DNA from: Phyto melanocephala
Lineage: Eukaryota; Arthropoda; Insecta; Diptera; Rhinophoridae
Reading direction: 5' to 3'
Assembly (NCBI GenBank): GCA_941918925.1
Contig: OW799236.1
Location: 100,022,562-100,086,561 of the forward strand
DNA: 64,000 nucleotides
Shown here: positions 51,507 to 63,155 of the stretch, one piece after another
Position numbering within the stretch: the stretch's first letter is position 1
How the letters are laid out: every line of letters begins with the position of its first letter
Notes under the pieces: generated by a model
Databases searched by the model: none
What the model saw: only the letters and a program-made list of their open reading frames with translations
Told to the model about the DNA's origin: nothing
Translations under genes and position numbers: made by a program

Positions 51507-52275
51507 CATTGCCGCCACACGTTCAAGTTTTTCTGTCAAGTTTATCACACATACTATTTGTCAAAATTAATATAAATTGATTGCTGTGACGTAGGCTGCA
51601 CGCAATTTTATTATTCAAAATGTCTTTGTCAAGAAAACAACTTAAAATGGTTGCTTCGCTGAAAGTGTTGCAAGAATGTAAAACAAAAAATTATGGCGGC
51701 AGAATATTTGTCAAAAATAAACCAAAAATTCGTCACAACAATTGCACTCAGCTGTTTTCTTGATTGTAAATTGAAACATTCAATTGAAAGGGAATTTCAA
51801 AAGTAAGTTCGCATAAAGTTCTAAAAGTATGAGTGTATAAGTAAAAAAGTGTGAGTGTATTGAAACTTGATACACAAAACTTGATCGTTCTGTGTTACCG
51901 GAATCATATGTTTAAACTGGCGTTTACACATGCCACTAACAGTTCAAAAAATTCAAGTACATTGCAGCCACACGTTCAAGTTTTTTTCTCAAGTTCTTCA
52001 CTCATACTACTTGTCAAAATTAATTTAAACTGATTGCTGTGACGTAGGTTGCACGCAATTTTAAAGCAATTTTATTATTCAAAATGTCTTTGTCAAGAAC
52101 ACAACAACAAAAAACCAAAAATTTGTCACAACAATGGCACTCAGCTGTTTTCTTGACTGTAAATTGAAACATTCGATGGAAAGGGAATTTCAAAAGCAAG
52201 TTCGCATCAAGTTCTAAAAGTATATAAGTAAAAAAGTGTGAGTGTATTGAAACTTGATACACAAAACTTGATCGT
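51507..52275. repeat. Direct duplication, two diverged copies 453 bp apart
   Basis: Unit 1 (51507-51888) and unit 2 (51960-52275) share the CCACACGTTCAAG start, ATTGCTGTGACGTAGG, ATTCAAAATGTCTTTGTCAAG, CACTCAGCTGTTTTCTTGA and the CTTGATACACAAAACTTGAT end. Unit 1 has a 47-codon frame at 51620-51763; the same ATG in unit 2 opens a shortened frame. Whether this is a gene's 5' end or a repeat is unknown. Confidence 0.7.
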
Positions 52276-52975
52276 GTAACCCCTGTCTTACTTACTAAAA
52301 CACTTATATTTTTCGCAATGGCAGTTCCAAAGACAGGTAAATTTGCATGTGAGTAGATATTTTACTGTGGCATGCCACTAAATGTCAAAACGATAAAACA
52401 TGTTTAATGCAAATTTACTGCATTATTGTAAATTTGTAATTAAAATTTTAACTTTATATATATATTATTTTGATATATTTTTTAAATTCGCATTGAAAAA
52501 AGTAAATTTGTTAATTATTGACCACTAATTCTATTAAAATAGTATTAATAATATATATTAAACAATTCCACAAAACTTGCCTGTATGATTAACTCTTTCT
52601 AAACAAAATAAAAAGATTTGTTATAGTTCAAACAGCATTGTCAGAACATTTGTTCGGACAACGATCTCAGATATCAAACGTTTATTTTGAATTATATTTG
52701 AACTTTTTTGCACTATATTTTTAATATATAAAATAAAGTTACAAAACAACAAAAAAAAAACACAAAATACTATTTTGACGACGAATTAAAAATTATGATT
52801 AGACAATTCACGAACATCAATACGTTTTCTCCATATTAAAAAACAAGGAAAATTTTTTGACAGTTGCTCTGCCGACGTTTTGTGTTAGTCTGAACAAATC
52901 GATGGCTCGACTAGACGTAAAGTTATAGAAGGTAGAATAATGGAATTCTATTTTGTTTTTTAATTAATGTTACAA
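52276..52975. other. Unassigned interval
   Basis: AT-rich. An ATG at 52318 followed by seven codons and a good donor (GACAGGTAAAT) could be a tiny first exon, but nothing downstream confirms it. Confidence 0.25.
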
Positions 52976-53310
52976 AAATCATATAAACATAAGACAACGT
53001 GTCTATTGGGTCGGATGTCAACAATATAAAGCTGATATAGTTGGCTCTTTTCCTGTCAGCTATACTGGAAACCGTTACGTTTTAGTGGTAATCGATTTTT
53101 TCAGTAAAAAGTCAAAAGTGTATGCAATTCAATAACAGAAGCTTAAACAGTTGTTAATGCATTTGTCAACAATTGGGTGTGTCACCACGGTTTTCCATCA
53201 GAACTGCATTCTAACTAAAAAAGAGATTTTGAATCTGCCGTATTTCAATGTGTGAGCTATATAGTAGTCTGAAGGTATGGCCGAAAGATTTAAATAAATT
53301 TTAGAGGAAT
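52976..53310 (+). pseudogene. Gypsy-type integrase relic
   Basis: Reads ADIVGSFPVSYTGNRYVLVV, IDFFSKKSKVYAIQ, stop, then shifted NWVC-like text and FESAVFQC. First catalytic Asp (ADIVG) kept; the second (normally SDQG) reads SN-stop. Likely from a different insertion than the pol relic at 42769. Confidence 0.7.
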
Positions 53311-54125
53311 ATTTAAGAACATTAAAAAAATTATATTTGAAAACGAGCTTAAATCGCCTGGTGATTTAGAATTGGTATGAAGACCACGGCAACAGCTTAG
53401 CTCAATGAAAATTCTGATGGAGAATAAAGGGATTTCAATAAAGTTTATAAATTCGTTAGTGGCTGAATAAAAATTACCAGACCTAACCACAGCTTTACAT
53501 TCATTTAAGTTACACCTTAAATCTTGTTTACATTTGATATAGATTTTATTTTACAACTTTGGCAACCTTGTAATTTGAACAAATACGTGTATACGTATTT
53601 TCATCTATATTTTTGTTGGTACAAATGTTTTTTGTGTTAGGTAAGAGTAAACCTTTCATAAGATACCCATTGGGTTAGCGGGTTATGTCGGATTCTTACC
53701 GAATAAACCCTCCTGCTGGACTGTCCATTTGGATATTACATCGCAATGCAGGATAGGCCTAGTCAGCCCTTATTGTACTTGTAATCAAGAGTCTTCTTTC
53801 TTTGTCTGCCTTCCTTAGTTCCACATAAATGCGTTCAACCATGGTGCACATAACGTTCCATGCTCCTGTAGCTCAGTATAGTATCAACCATATTCTCTAT
53901 AGTAAGTTGATAACTAATTAAATCATTTGTTCTTCACCGTGGTTCATTTAACCGTTCGTTTACGTTTGGAGAACGGAACACATGAAAGATTGTTCAAGTC
54001 TAAATCTATATAAATAACTTCTAAAACGACCATGCTCAGATACGAATTGTGTTATACATTATTTATTTTGTTGACTTTGAAGTCTTGAAATTGTAATGCT
54101 CTTAGCCCTACATCCATTTTTTTGC
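53311..54125. other. Unassigned interval
   Basis: 53640-53960 is less AT-rich and may be part of a retroelement, but I could not match a domain. Confidence 0.25.
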
Positions 54126-54134
54126 GAGCAATAT

Positions 54135-54386
54135 CAAGGCGAATTCATTATCAGGTGGTGTTGACAACGCAGCTGATCTACTTTTTTATTTGCAAAAATG
54201 ATTATTGAATTGTCAAATATTATTCATGTTTACATAGATTACTTCTTCCCGCGCAAAAAAACACAAACAAAAACCATGTAGTTTTTGACACATCGACAGT
54301 TGAAAGCAACAATAAAAAACCATGTTGTTTTTTTAATGTTGTATTTGTTGTAGAATTATCACCACCTGATAAATAAATTCGCCTTG
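54135..54386. mobile_element. 252-bp hAT-like MITE
   Basis: Ends CAAGGCGAATTCATTATCAG / CTGATAAATAAATTCGCCTTG and flanking direct repeat GAGCAATAT (54126-54134, 54387-54395). 8 of the 9 bp suffice for a hAT duplication. Subterminal GGTGGTG / CACCACC pair. Confidence 0.87.
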
Positions 54387-54395
54387 GAGCAATAT

Positions 54396-55310
54396 GTTTG
54401 GCAATTATTGCCACAGCAATTGTCAAAATCTATTGCCACCACAAGATTTAATGTGTGGACCGCATGAATATGTATTAGAACACATAGTTAGCAATAAATG
54501 TTATAATATAATGCTGAGCAATAATCTTTTAACACAAGCTGTCAAATTTAATTGAAAAAAATAAAATGTAACAACAATAATGTATAAGAAAACGCCACAA
54601 AAAAAGAAAACAATATATTAACATTAATATTGTAGTTATAAAAAAGTTTAAGTTTTCAAAAATATTTATATATATAAATTTTTATTTACATAGCAATCTC
54701 CAGCAATATTTTTAACTTTATATTTTAAGATATTTACGTGTTCACTACATAGATATAAGCTTGAATATTGTTAATTTGACGCCATTATTCTGCCGGCGTT
54801 ATTGTTATAAACAGTGGTTGAATTGTAAGGGCCAATGTTGATTTTGAATAAAACACATATTATTTTGGAAATTATTGTCATATCTTTTTATTATGATAAT
54901 ATTGGTATGGTTCAATTATGTAGTCGGTCAAATGGCAGACACCTTCATCCGATGGTCCAAATTTTAAATGACAATGTTTATGTTCAAATGTTGGGCACGA
55001 TGATGAGTCGAGAGGTTGACTGCTCTTTTGCCACACTATCGCAAAGAACAGCAATGTTTTCCGTTCAACAAACTTAAAAGGCATTCACAGATGTTTTCAT
55101 ATTTCATACAGTCGAGTCGTGATTCAGGTCAAAAGCTCGCGCGTTTTTGTCATTATCGTTTGATGGCAATCAGGTTGTCCCTTTTTATCTGACTTCTAGA
55201 ATTTTGCGTCTCACTCTCGCGTGGTTAACTGTGTGGCGTCCCGTAACTGTGCTTTGGATACAGTTTCCAGACTATTCTACAGTTAACCGCGTGCTTTTAT
55301 TTTAATTGAA
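54396..55310. other. Interval with possible LTR-like repeat
   Basis: 54825-54945 resembles 33295-33410 ('gttgaatttaaataaaac', 'tggttcaattatgta', 'cggtcaaatggc'), so a dispersed repeat, perhaps an LTR, is present. Limits not defined. Confidence 0.35.
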
Positions 55311-55312
55311 GG

Positions 55313-55670
55313 GGTACCAAATAAACTCAATTTACTTGTGACTGGAGGAGTACCAATTAAACTCAATTTACATGTGACTGGAGGAGTTCCATAATTTCAG
55401 TAGTAATTATTGTTCAGATGTCTCCGACTTCAATGTTACATTGTTATAGGTTGACTTGCGGTACCTGAACCAATGTTTTGTAACTGGAGGAGAACCATAA
55501 AACTCAAATTTTATTTATTGTTCGAGTGTCTCCGACTTACTATACAGAGGTATAGGTCGACTTGCGGTGCTTGAATCAAAGTTTTGTAACTGGAGGAGAA
55601 CCATATAACTCAATTTTATTTATTGTTTCAATGTCTCCGACTTCCTTTACAGAGGTATAAGTCGTTCCAC
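55313..55670. repeat. Short tandem repeat array (ACTGGAGGAG units)
   Basis: ACTGGAGGAG at 55341, 55377, 55483 and 55589. The last two ~106-bp units carry GTCTCCGACTT, CAGAGGTATAGG-like and GACTTGCGGTRC blocks. Confidence 0.7.
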
Positions 55671-55742
55671 AGGGAAGGACCCAATGTGAGTACCCTGGCC
55701 TTTTGGTTATGTACCTCTGCCAAATTTAAAAAAAAAAAAAAA

Positions 55743-56490
55743 ACAAGTAAAAGCGCTATATTTGGCCGTGCCGAATCTTATATACCCTACACAACGTGTA
55801 GTCATGCAATAACAGTTGTTTGTATCACCATTCATCTCATATGAAATACGTACATACATATATAAAAACATCCCACTGTAAAATTATAAATTTACGTAAG
55901 TATGTATGTATGTTTAAAAAAAAAAAAACAAAAATTAAAAAAAAAAAAATTTAAAAAAAAATTTCAGAAAAAAATTAAAAAAAAAATAATTAATATAAAT
56001 AATAAATATAAAACAAAAAAAAAATTTAAAAACAAAAAAAAATTAACAAAAAAAAATTATAATAAAAATATAAATAATATATAAAATAAAAAAATAAAAA
56101 AAAAAAATTAAAAAAAAATTTTCTTGGTTCAGCTGGGATTCGATGCCATGTTTACTCTAAGCAGTATACGTGTTTGTATGTATGTATGTTGTTGTTGTAA
56201 TGTTGTTTTTGTGAAAAAAAAAAATCGAGTTGGTCGTGGTTTTTTGCTCATATCTCAGTTGTTTATGTACCGATGTTTCTGAATTTCAATACCCATCTAC
56301 TCCCGAATATTTCTGATATTTATTTCAATACCTCACCAGGCGATCCAGGCGATATCGTGGGGCTTCAAAAAGTTGATTTCAACATACACATGGACAGACT
56401 GACAGAGCTTAATCGACTCCCCTATTCATAAGCTTTCAGAAAATGTATACTTTATGGGGTCGGAAATGAAAATTGTAGAAATTTCACTTT
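55743..56490 (-). repeat. DINE-1-like A copy, 5' tip lost
   Basis: CAAGTAAAAGCGC and 'tttggccgtgccgaatc' at left, A-rich core 55915-56120, ends at GTAGAAATTTCAC. Confidence 0.82.
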
Positions 56491-58262
56491 AACCACCATT
56501 TATTAAGATATAATCAATCGCTCGTGTGGTCGGGTGGTTATGGTTACATTATAGGTTATAATGAGATATAATTTCAAAGATAATTTTCTTTAAAAAAATG
56601 TTGCCAAAATTTTGGGCAATAATTGCCTACAAAGTTATCTAAAAAATTTAAAGCTGACCTGTAGATAGTGTTAAACAGTGGTATTGCAATAGTGTTACTA
56701 TCTCCTTCTTTCATTCTATGTAGATAATTTAAAATCATTTTACGCTCCAAGCAAAAAAGAAACAAAAAACTCACACAACACCTGCAAGTGCAACCGTGTA
56801 ACAGGATTACTGCACTCATTTGACACTTCGCTTTGCATCTAATAAAAATTGTCAAGGCATATGTATTAATCAGATAATCGCAATTCTGAGAGAATTTTTG
56901 CTTATATCTTTTATGTATAAAGTTTGACATAATAATATAATAATGAGAAAAGACAGAAAACGTTTTTTATCTTTTGATTTTGACAGGTGAAATTTAAAAA
57001 AAGGGAATAATAAAATAATCAGCTGACCCAAGAAGTCTTAATATGACTTGCAAAATTGCATAAAATATATAGGTTATCGAATGACTGCAGATTATTTGAT
57101 TGTGACAATTACACTATTTTGCGGAAATTTAGCACAATAAATAATTGTGCATATGCGTTATTGAATAAATAAATATGTATGTATATGTTATTGTACATGG
57201 CCTGATGGCTTGTATTATTTTGTGGAAATGAATAAATAAAATAAATAAAAATTTCAGGCTGGCAATGCTACTAATACGCGATTTAATTGCAACTCGCAAA
57301 CAAGAGTTTAGTCGAATCCGCGTTTTAATTTTTTTTTGTTTGAAATATATTTTTCATATTGACATTTTTATATTGATTGTAAAAAATTTCTGAATGGAAG
57401 TTGGAAAAAAGAGGTATACAATATTTTAAATCATCGATCTTAAAAATATTGTGTTTAATAGCAATATATTATTGAATATATAGTGGATAGAATATATTAA
57501 ACAATAATATTCTAGCAGTGCGTAAATGAAGTAAAGTTTTCCTCGATTTTAAAATGAAAGTTTTTCCAGTACAAGGTATTTGTTTTCTTAATATTTTTAT
57601 ATACATTGAACTATGTATCGTTTTAATTCATGAATATTGAATTGGGACAATACATCCCAATATACGATAATTTGGTTTATTGTGGTTTTAAAATTGCGTA
57701 CAGCTATTTTTAATGAGATAACTGTAAATTAATACACCGTAATTAATCCGTATTTGCTCCTTATTTAAACTTGGAATTTTTTCTAATTCACATAAAATAT
57801 GAACTGTTCCATTTGGCAAAAATTTAAAGCCCATATTTTGAAGTGCTGAGCACCACCGGCGTTAATTTAACTTCTGTATGCATAAAAATTATCAAAGGAG
57901 ATCATAAGGTTTTTTTTTTGCTTTTCTATTAAAATTTGTTGTATAAATAAAAATACAAACGTTTAAAAATTCACTGCCTTATTCAAAAAATTATTCAAGA
58001 TATACCTTTGTATATTTGATATGTATATACCAACGCACTTCCAAATGAAAAAAAAAATTACATGGGGTGATAGAAGATTTATAAGCAAGAAAATTAAAAA
58101 AAAAAGTAAGTCTCAAAAACGCTTAGTTTCCGAATTCTGAAATTTTCGTATATACCAATGTGAAATTTTTCAGTATATGTATGTCTTAACATAACTTTGT
58201 AATATTTTAGCATTTGAACAGGTCTTTCATGCGCTTCGCTACCCCCAACAGGAAATTTTTAT
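56491..58262. other. Unassigned interval upstream of gus
   Basis: AT-rich. May hold gus 5' exons or promoter, but no coding homology was recognised. Confidence 0.25.
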
Positions 58263-59330
58263 TATTATTTTTTATGCCTACCCACCACCAAAAAAATGGT
58301 GTACGGGTATATTCATTGTGTCATTTCGTTTGTAATTCATTGAAATATCTATATTTTTTCTGAGTCCTGTTATCATTTTAGGACGATCTAGCTATGTCCG
58401 TCCGTCTGTTTAAACCCGAACGGAAAAAGTTAGGGGGATCAGATTTTGCCAGAATATTATTTATACATAAGTAATGTAATGTTGGATGAGAGTTAAAGCT
58501 TGTATTATTATTACTAATATTATTATTTTTATTACTAATATTACTAATATTATTATTATTACTACTATTATAATTTTTATTACTATCATTATTTTTATTA
58601 TTAAGTTTTTATAATATTTACAGTTTTTTTTTTAAATATTAGTATTGGATATATTCTTTGCATTATTAGGCATCATGTTGAATAGGATTAATTCTTTGTT
58701 AAATAATGATATTTGCATTGCATTGGTATCTTCTCTCTTTCATCTAAAACTAAGGCATTTCTGAGGTTATACGGGTATGATGTTGAAATTTCGTATATAT
58801 GTATGTATATACCTATACCCAGCAAAAAAAAAAATTATGACAAAAAAGTGAATTTGCAGGGGTTCAATTGGTGACAAATTAATTAAATTTAGGTGAAAAC
58901 ACCTATGATTTTAACATTAGCGTGTCATTGGAGATCTTGTGTTTACATTAATATTATAATGAACTGCACTCTTTATGACAAATTGCTTCACACAAATAGG
59001 AGTCATTTAGAATTATTGCTTTTACACAATTAATTTAAAGTCTTTAAATTGTAAATCTGCACTACTACCAATTTTTTTTTTTTTTTGCTGGATAGCTCTC
59101 TGGTCAATGTTATTATAATGGCATTTAATAAAAGTGTAAGTGGGCATGCCTTTACACGCATACCTCCCATATAACGCTTTATCTTAAATTCATATAGTGT
59201 CTCTATGGACAAAGTTTTTGGAAGAATAATCTATTAGCAGAAACTATATTGATACGCCCACTTTCATTGAAAGACTAAATATACAAAAAGTTTTTAATAG
59301 CATATCGAAGTTATATAGAGAAAGTGATAA
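58263..59330 (+). repeat. DINE-1-like B copy with internal trinucleotide repeat
   Basis: 5' hairpin CACCACCAAAAAAATGGTG, GACGATCTAGCTATGTCCGTCCGTCTG, and the CCATATAACGCTTTAT block at 59167. An (ATT/ACT)n run occupies about 58500-58615. Confidence 0.72.
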
Positions 59331-59759
59331 ATTTTTGTATACTATAATGCGAATATTATGCTCTTGTTTCATTTGTGTGTTTTAAACCCTTCTATATTTG
59401 GTTGCACATTTTAACATTATTTTTTAAATTGTTTTACGCATATCTTTGCTCCTTTTTCCAACTTCTTTTATAACTTCATACTATCGTAATACACGCTACT
59501 TCGATAGCGCAGTTCTTTTTTGTTAAATATATCACAACTTGTTTTTCTGATTCATTTTATTTAGAAAAAAAAAGTATAGAAAGATTACATCGGGAATATA
59601 TTTCCTATCTGAACAAAGATCAATGCTACTGACTTTAGAAATTTTAGACTCATAAATTCTGAAAATTTAAAAATTAATATTAATGAATATAAATGAATAT
59701 AAATGAATATATATAAAAATGAATATAAATCTTCAAAGTAAACTTTGGTTAACAGGCAA

Positions 59760-60200
59760 AATAGGATCTCAATAGTCTCACTTGAAATCAATAGTTCCTT
59801 ATTTTACAATTCTAACTTCATGAACGTTGAAAATACAAAAAGTACCGTAAAAAAGAAAAAAGTACCTTTTTGGTCGCCCGTAACATTTTTAGTCTCACCT
59901 GGAATCAATAGTCCTTTATTTTACAATTCTATCTTTATAAACGTTGAAAATACAAAAACTACCATAAAAAAGAAAAAAGTACCACTTTGTTTGCCTAAAA
60001 CATTTTCAGTATCACGTCGTATCATAACATTTTCAGTATCACGTCGTATCATAACATTTTCGGTATCACGTCGTATCAATAGACACTTATTTTGAAATTC
60101 TAGCCTCACAAATGTTGAAAACACAAAAAAGTACAATAATAATTCAAAAAAGTACCTTTCAGGTCGCCCATAGCATTTTTAGTCTTACCTCGTATTAATT
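59760..60200. repeat. ~121-bp tandem array with 27-bp sub-repeat
   Basis: Units begin near 59770 and 59892 (GGAATCAATAGTCC, CGTTGAAAATACAAAAA, AAGAAAAAAGTACC), with a related unit after 60060. In unit 2 the block ATAACATTTTCAGTATCACG + TCGTATC is repeated about three times (60000-60077). Confidence 0.8.
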
Positions 60201-61257
60201 GTCACTAACTTCACCAGGGTAATTGTTTGAAGTGCTTTATCCACGCATGACAGCTTCGATGAATTTGCTTCGGGAAAAGACATCTGCGTGACATACTCTT
60301 TGAAAAATAAAATCTGCATTTCCATTCTATCGTTCAATGCTCTTAATAAAACTTTGTGCCAAATATTACGTTTTTTATTTAAGTATGAAAATATAAATTT
60401 GCACCAGACACGCTGTACCTATCATGCTCCTAACGCAGACCTGACCCCGAGGCAAATCCAAATCGGATCCATTCCAGACCAGATTAGTCCGGCTCAGAAG
60501 CTACTTTCTGATTCTTCCAAAATAGAAGCCTATTGGAGGCCCAATCTCGCCAACTCATCAGCCATTAAAGTAGCAGTGGCCCGGCACCCAGCATAGCTTC
60601 ACCCTATACTTCTCTAATATATCTCAAAGACTATCTACAATCATCGACTAGTTCGTTCATCGATGAAAATCACAACACCAATAAACGGGAATGTCCGGTG
60701 TATCAGTATAAGTTAAATATTAAAAGGAAAAGTTTGGTTTATCAATTTTACATAAAAGCATATACATGGAATATATACAAACATTCAAGGATTTTATAGC
60801 AAAAATATTATATAATTTATTTCTGACCGAATCGCATCAAATCAATGAAATAAATAAAAGTGATATTGAAATAGAAAAATATGACCTACTGTATACTTTT
60901 AAATTCGGTCAGAACTGATGGAGAAATAATTTATTTTATAAAATATTGGAATATTAATAGAATTAAGGATAATATTAATGAAAATAAGCATTGGATTGTG
61001 CCTATATAGCGAAAGTAGAAAGAACATCAATTACAATTATAATAATACTTTTATTGTTTTTATTGAATTGTTTGCGGAAAAAAATATTTAAAATCATATA
61101 ATAATTTTGTACATATGTATGCTTTATGTGTATTTAATTTTAAACTTGGAATATTTTAACAACATTGTTATGTAAATACTTTTCAATATATGTTTTAAAA
61201 AAATATATATCGATACTGTTGATATATATCGATACGATATATATTGATACATTTTTT
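60201..61257. other. Unassigned interval
   Basis: A less AT-rich stretch at 60400-60600 has a + strand open frame ending 60596 (contains ADLTPRQIQIGSIPDQ) that I do not recognise. 61205-61250 has repeated TATCGATAC. Confidence 0.3.
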
Positions 61258-62400
61258 CTATTTGCCCATCACTCCCCAAAACTCTATAGACACAGTGCCG
61301 AGAATAGTATCTAGCGACCCCTTAGGTGTGCTTCTCATGGCACCAGTGATACCAAGTGACCTTTGTAAGGAGCTTCCTATAACATTCATGTCAGGATAGC
61401 TGTTACCACCATCGTGTAAATCCAACTCACCACTTTTGGTCGTAGGGCCCAACTCTTGCCTGTGGAGTTCTTTTACTCTCTTCCGTGTATTCTGACCTCA
61501 TGACAACTTACTGTCAAGGACAACACCGAAATATTTTCTTCCGATACCCCATTGAGTATCGGTTGCCTAAACGCCCCGATGTTAAATCTCCTGGTATAGA
61601 GAACTAGATCAGTCTTCTCCGGGTTTACACCCAGCCCAAGAAGATAGTGTACATAGTTCCGATTGAAGTACCTCGCTAATCGTCGGAATAAATCTTCCCC
61701 TGACCAGCAGCACGTCATCATCCGAGTATGCCACGATCTTCATACCTTCATTCTCAAATTGCCTCAAGATAACATTGACCGTTAGTAGCCACAACAGGGG
61801 CGATAAAACCCCTCCCTGTGGTGTCCCGCTGGTCACTACTCTTCTCATACTGAAATCTCCCAAGCTAGAATTTATAACCCTATTATTCATTATCATGTAA
61901 GTTCTATAAAACCTACCACAAAATGCAGTGCACTCTCAACATATCTACCCTTCAGATAAGCATGTTGAGCTCCACTGATGATTTGGGGATCGATAAAACC
62001 CCTCAGATATAGATCGACCAGCCTCTCTAATGTCTAGCGCCGAAAAGACGTAAGGCTGATAGGTCTAAAATTCTTTGGTTTCAAGTGTCCTGCCTTACCA
62101 GCCTTGGGTAAAAAAACCTAACCCTAACCTCTTTCCACCTCTTAGATTTGTATCTCCCCAGGAGACACGCTCTAAACACCCTCGTCTACAGTAAAAGAAA
62201 ATGTTTTGCGACGTTAGATATTTAGCTTTTGCGTTGATGTAGCGAGTTCTTTTTTTTAGGTTATTTTTCATGCAATGGCGTAAGCGAACACACTTCCAGC
62301 TAAACCATTTTTGTTTAGGTTCAAAGAAAAATGAATTTTTAACGGGTAAACTGTTTGCTTCTTTTATTTTATAAGTTACGTACGAAACTAAAGTATCCAC
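61258..62400 (-). pseudogene. LINE reverse transcriptase relic
   Basis: Reading leftwards: PKAGKAGHLKPKNFRPISLT near 62090, LERLVDLYLRGF, AQHAYLKGRYVESALH, then GTPQGGVLSPLLW and YSDDDVLLVRG (the YxDD catalytic box), GLGVNPEKTDLVLYTRRF, and the thumb/post-RT text LQRSLGITGAMRSTP near 61340. Stops and frameshifts throughout. Domain order and motifs fit the R1/LOA/Jockey group of non-LTR elements; the exact clade is not resolved. Confidence 0.8.
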
Positions 62401-63155
62401 TGTATTTGATCAGAAGTCCACGATTTTAGTAATACGAGTTAAGTTTTGTACATATTTTTCAACATGTTTATGACACCAGTGCAGACTTTGAAGTGAATTT
62501 TTATTTATGTAGTTCACACTTTAGCAGGCGCTTTTATATTAATACAAAGTGGCATATAATCTGAGTAGGGTTTAAAATTAATATAAAAGTTATTTACATA
62601 TTGTAAAAGACTATAAGAACATATACAGAGTTATCTCCAGCACTATGAAAAGTAAATTGGCCACCACTTGCACACCTAGCATTATGTGACTTATTTGCTG
62701 GAATCCAGTATTTATATATTTTATAGTTACCAAAATTTATTAATACAAGGTTCGCTACGTTATACGATAAAAAGTGAAATAAGAAATTTTGCCATTGTAA
62801 TAAATCCGAATTTATATTATGGTTGTTGTTTTTATCATCCTCGTTGAAACTAATTTTATGTGAGTATCCACATTTCACATTGCACCTTTAGGTACCTCAG
62901 ATATTTTAGACAATTTAGGGCAATTGTCCCAATGCTTTTTTTGCAACATTGTCAGAAAGACTTAAAACTTAAATTTTTATTGGCTTTTTTTTAATAAAAT
63001 TGGCTTTACATTTTAGAGCAAAAAATAGAAGTATGAAAATAACAAATTGAAAAAAAGGTGTCTGCATATTTTTAATTAGTGATAAAAAAAAAAATATATG
63101 TCTACATAATGCATATAATTATTATCTTTAATAATATGTATATTTCTACTTTTAG
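62401..63155. other. gus upstream intron
   Basis: AT-rich, ends in acceptor TACTTTTAG at 63147-63155. A 94-codon minus-strand frame at 62594-62878 has no recognisable homology. Confidence 0.3.

Noticed and set aside
52318..52338. Tiny first exon (ATGGCAGTTCCAAAGACAG then GTAAAT)
   Set aside because: Seven codons with a good donor are expected by chance in 64 kb; no matching downstream exon was found.
42769..53310. One LTR retrotransposon spanning the protease/RT relic and the integrase relic
   Set aside because: They are 9.5 kb apart with chico exons 1-2 between them, and no matching LTR pair was found, so separate insertions are more likely.
57552..57573. ATG with short frame and GGTATT donor as a first exon of gus
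   Set aside because: It leaves one base of a codon, but the gus exon at 63156 needs two, so the phases do not match.
62594..62878. 94-codon minus-strand frame as a host gene
   Set aside because: Low-complexity composition rich in Asn/Tyr from AT bias and no recognisable motif.
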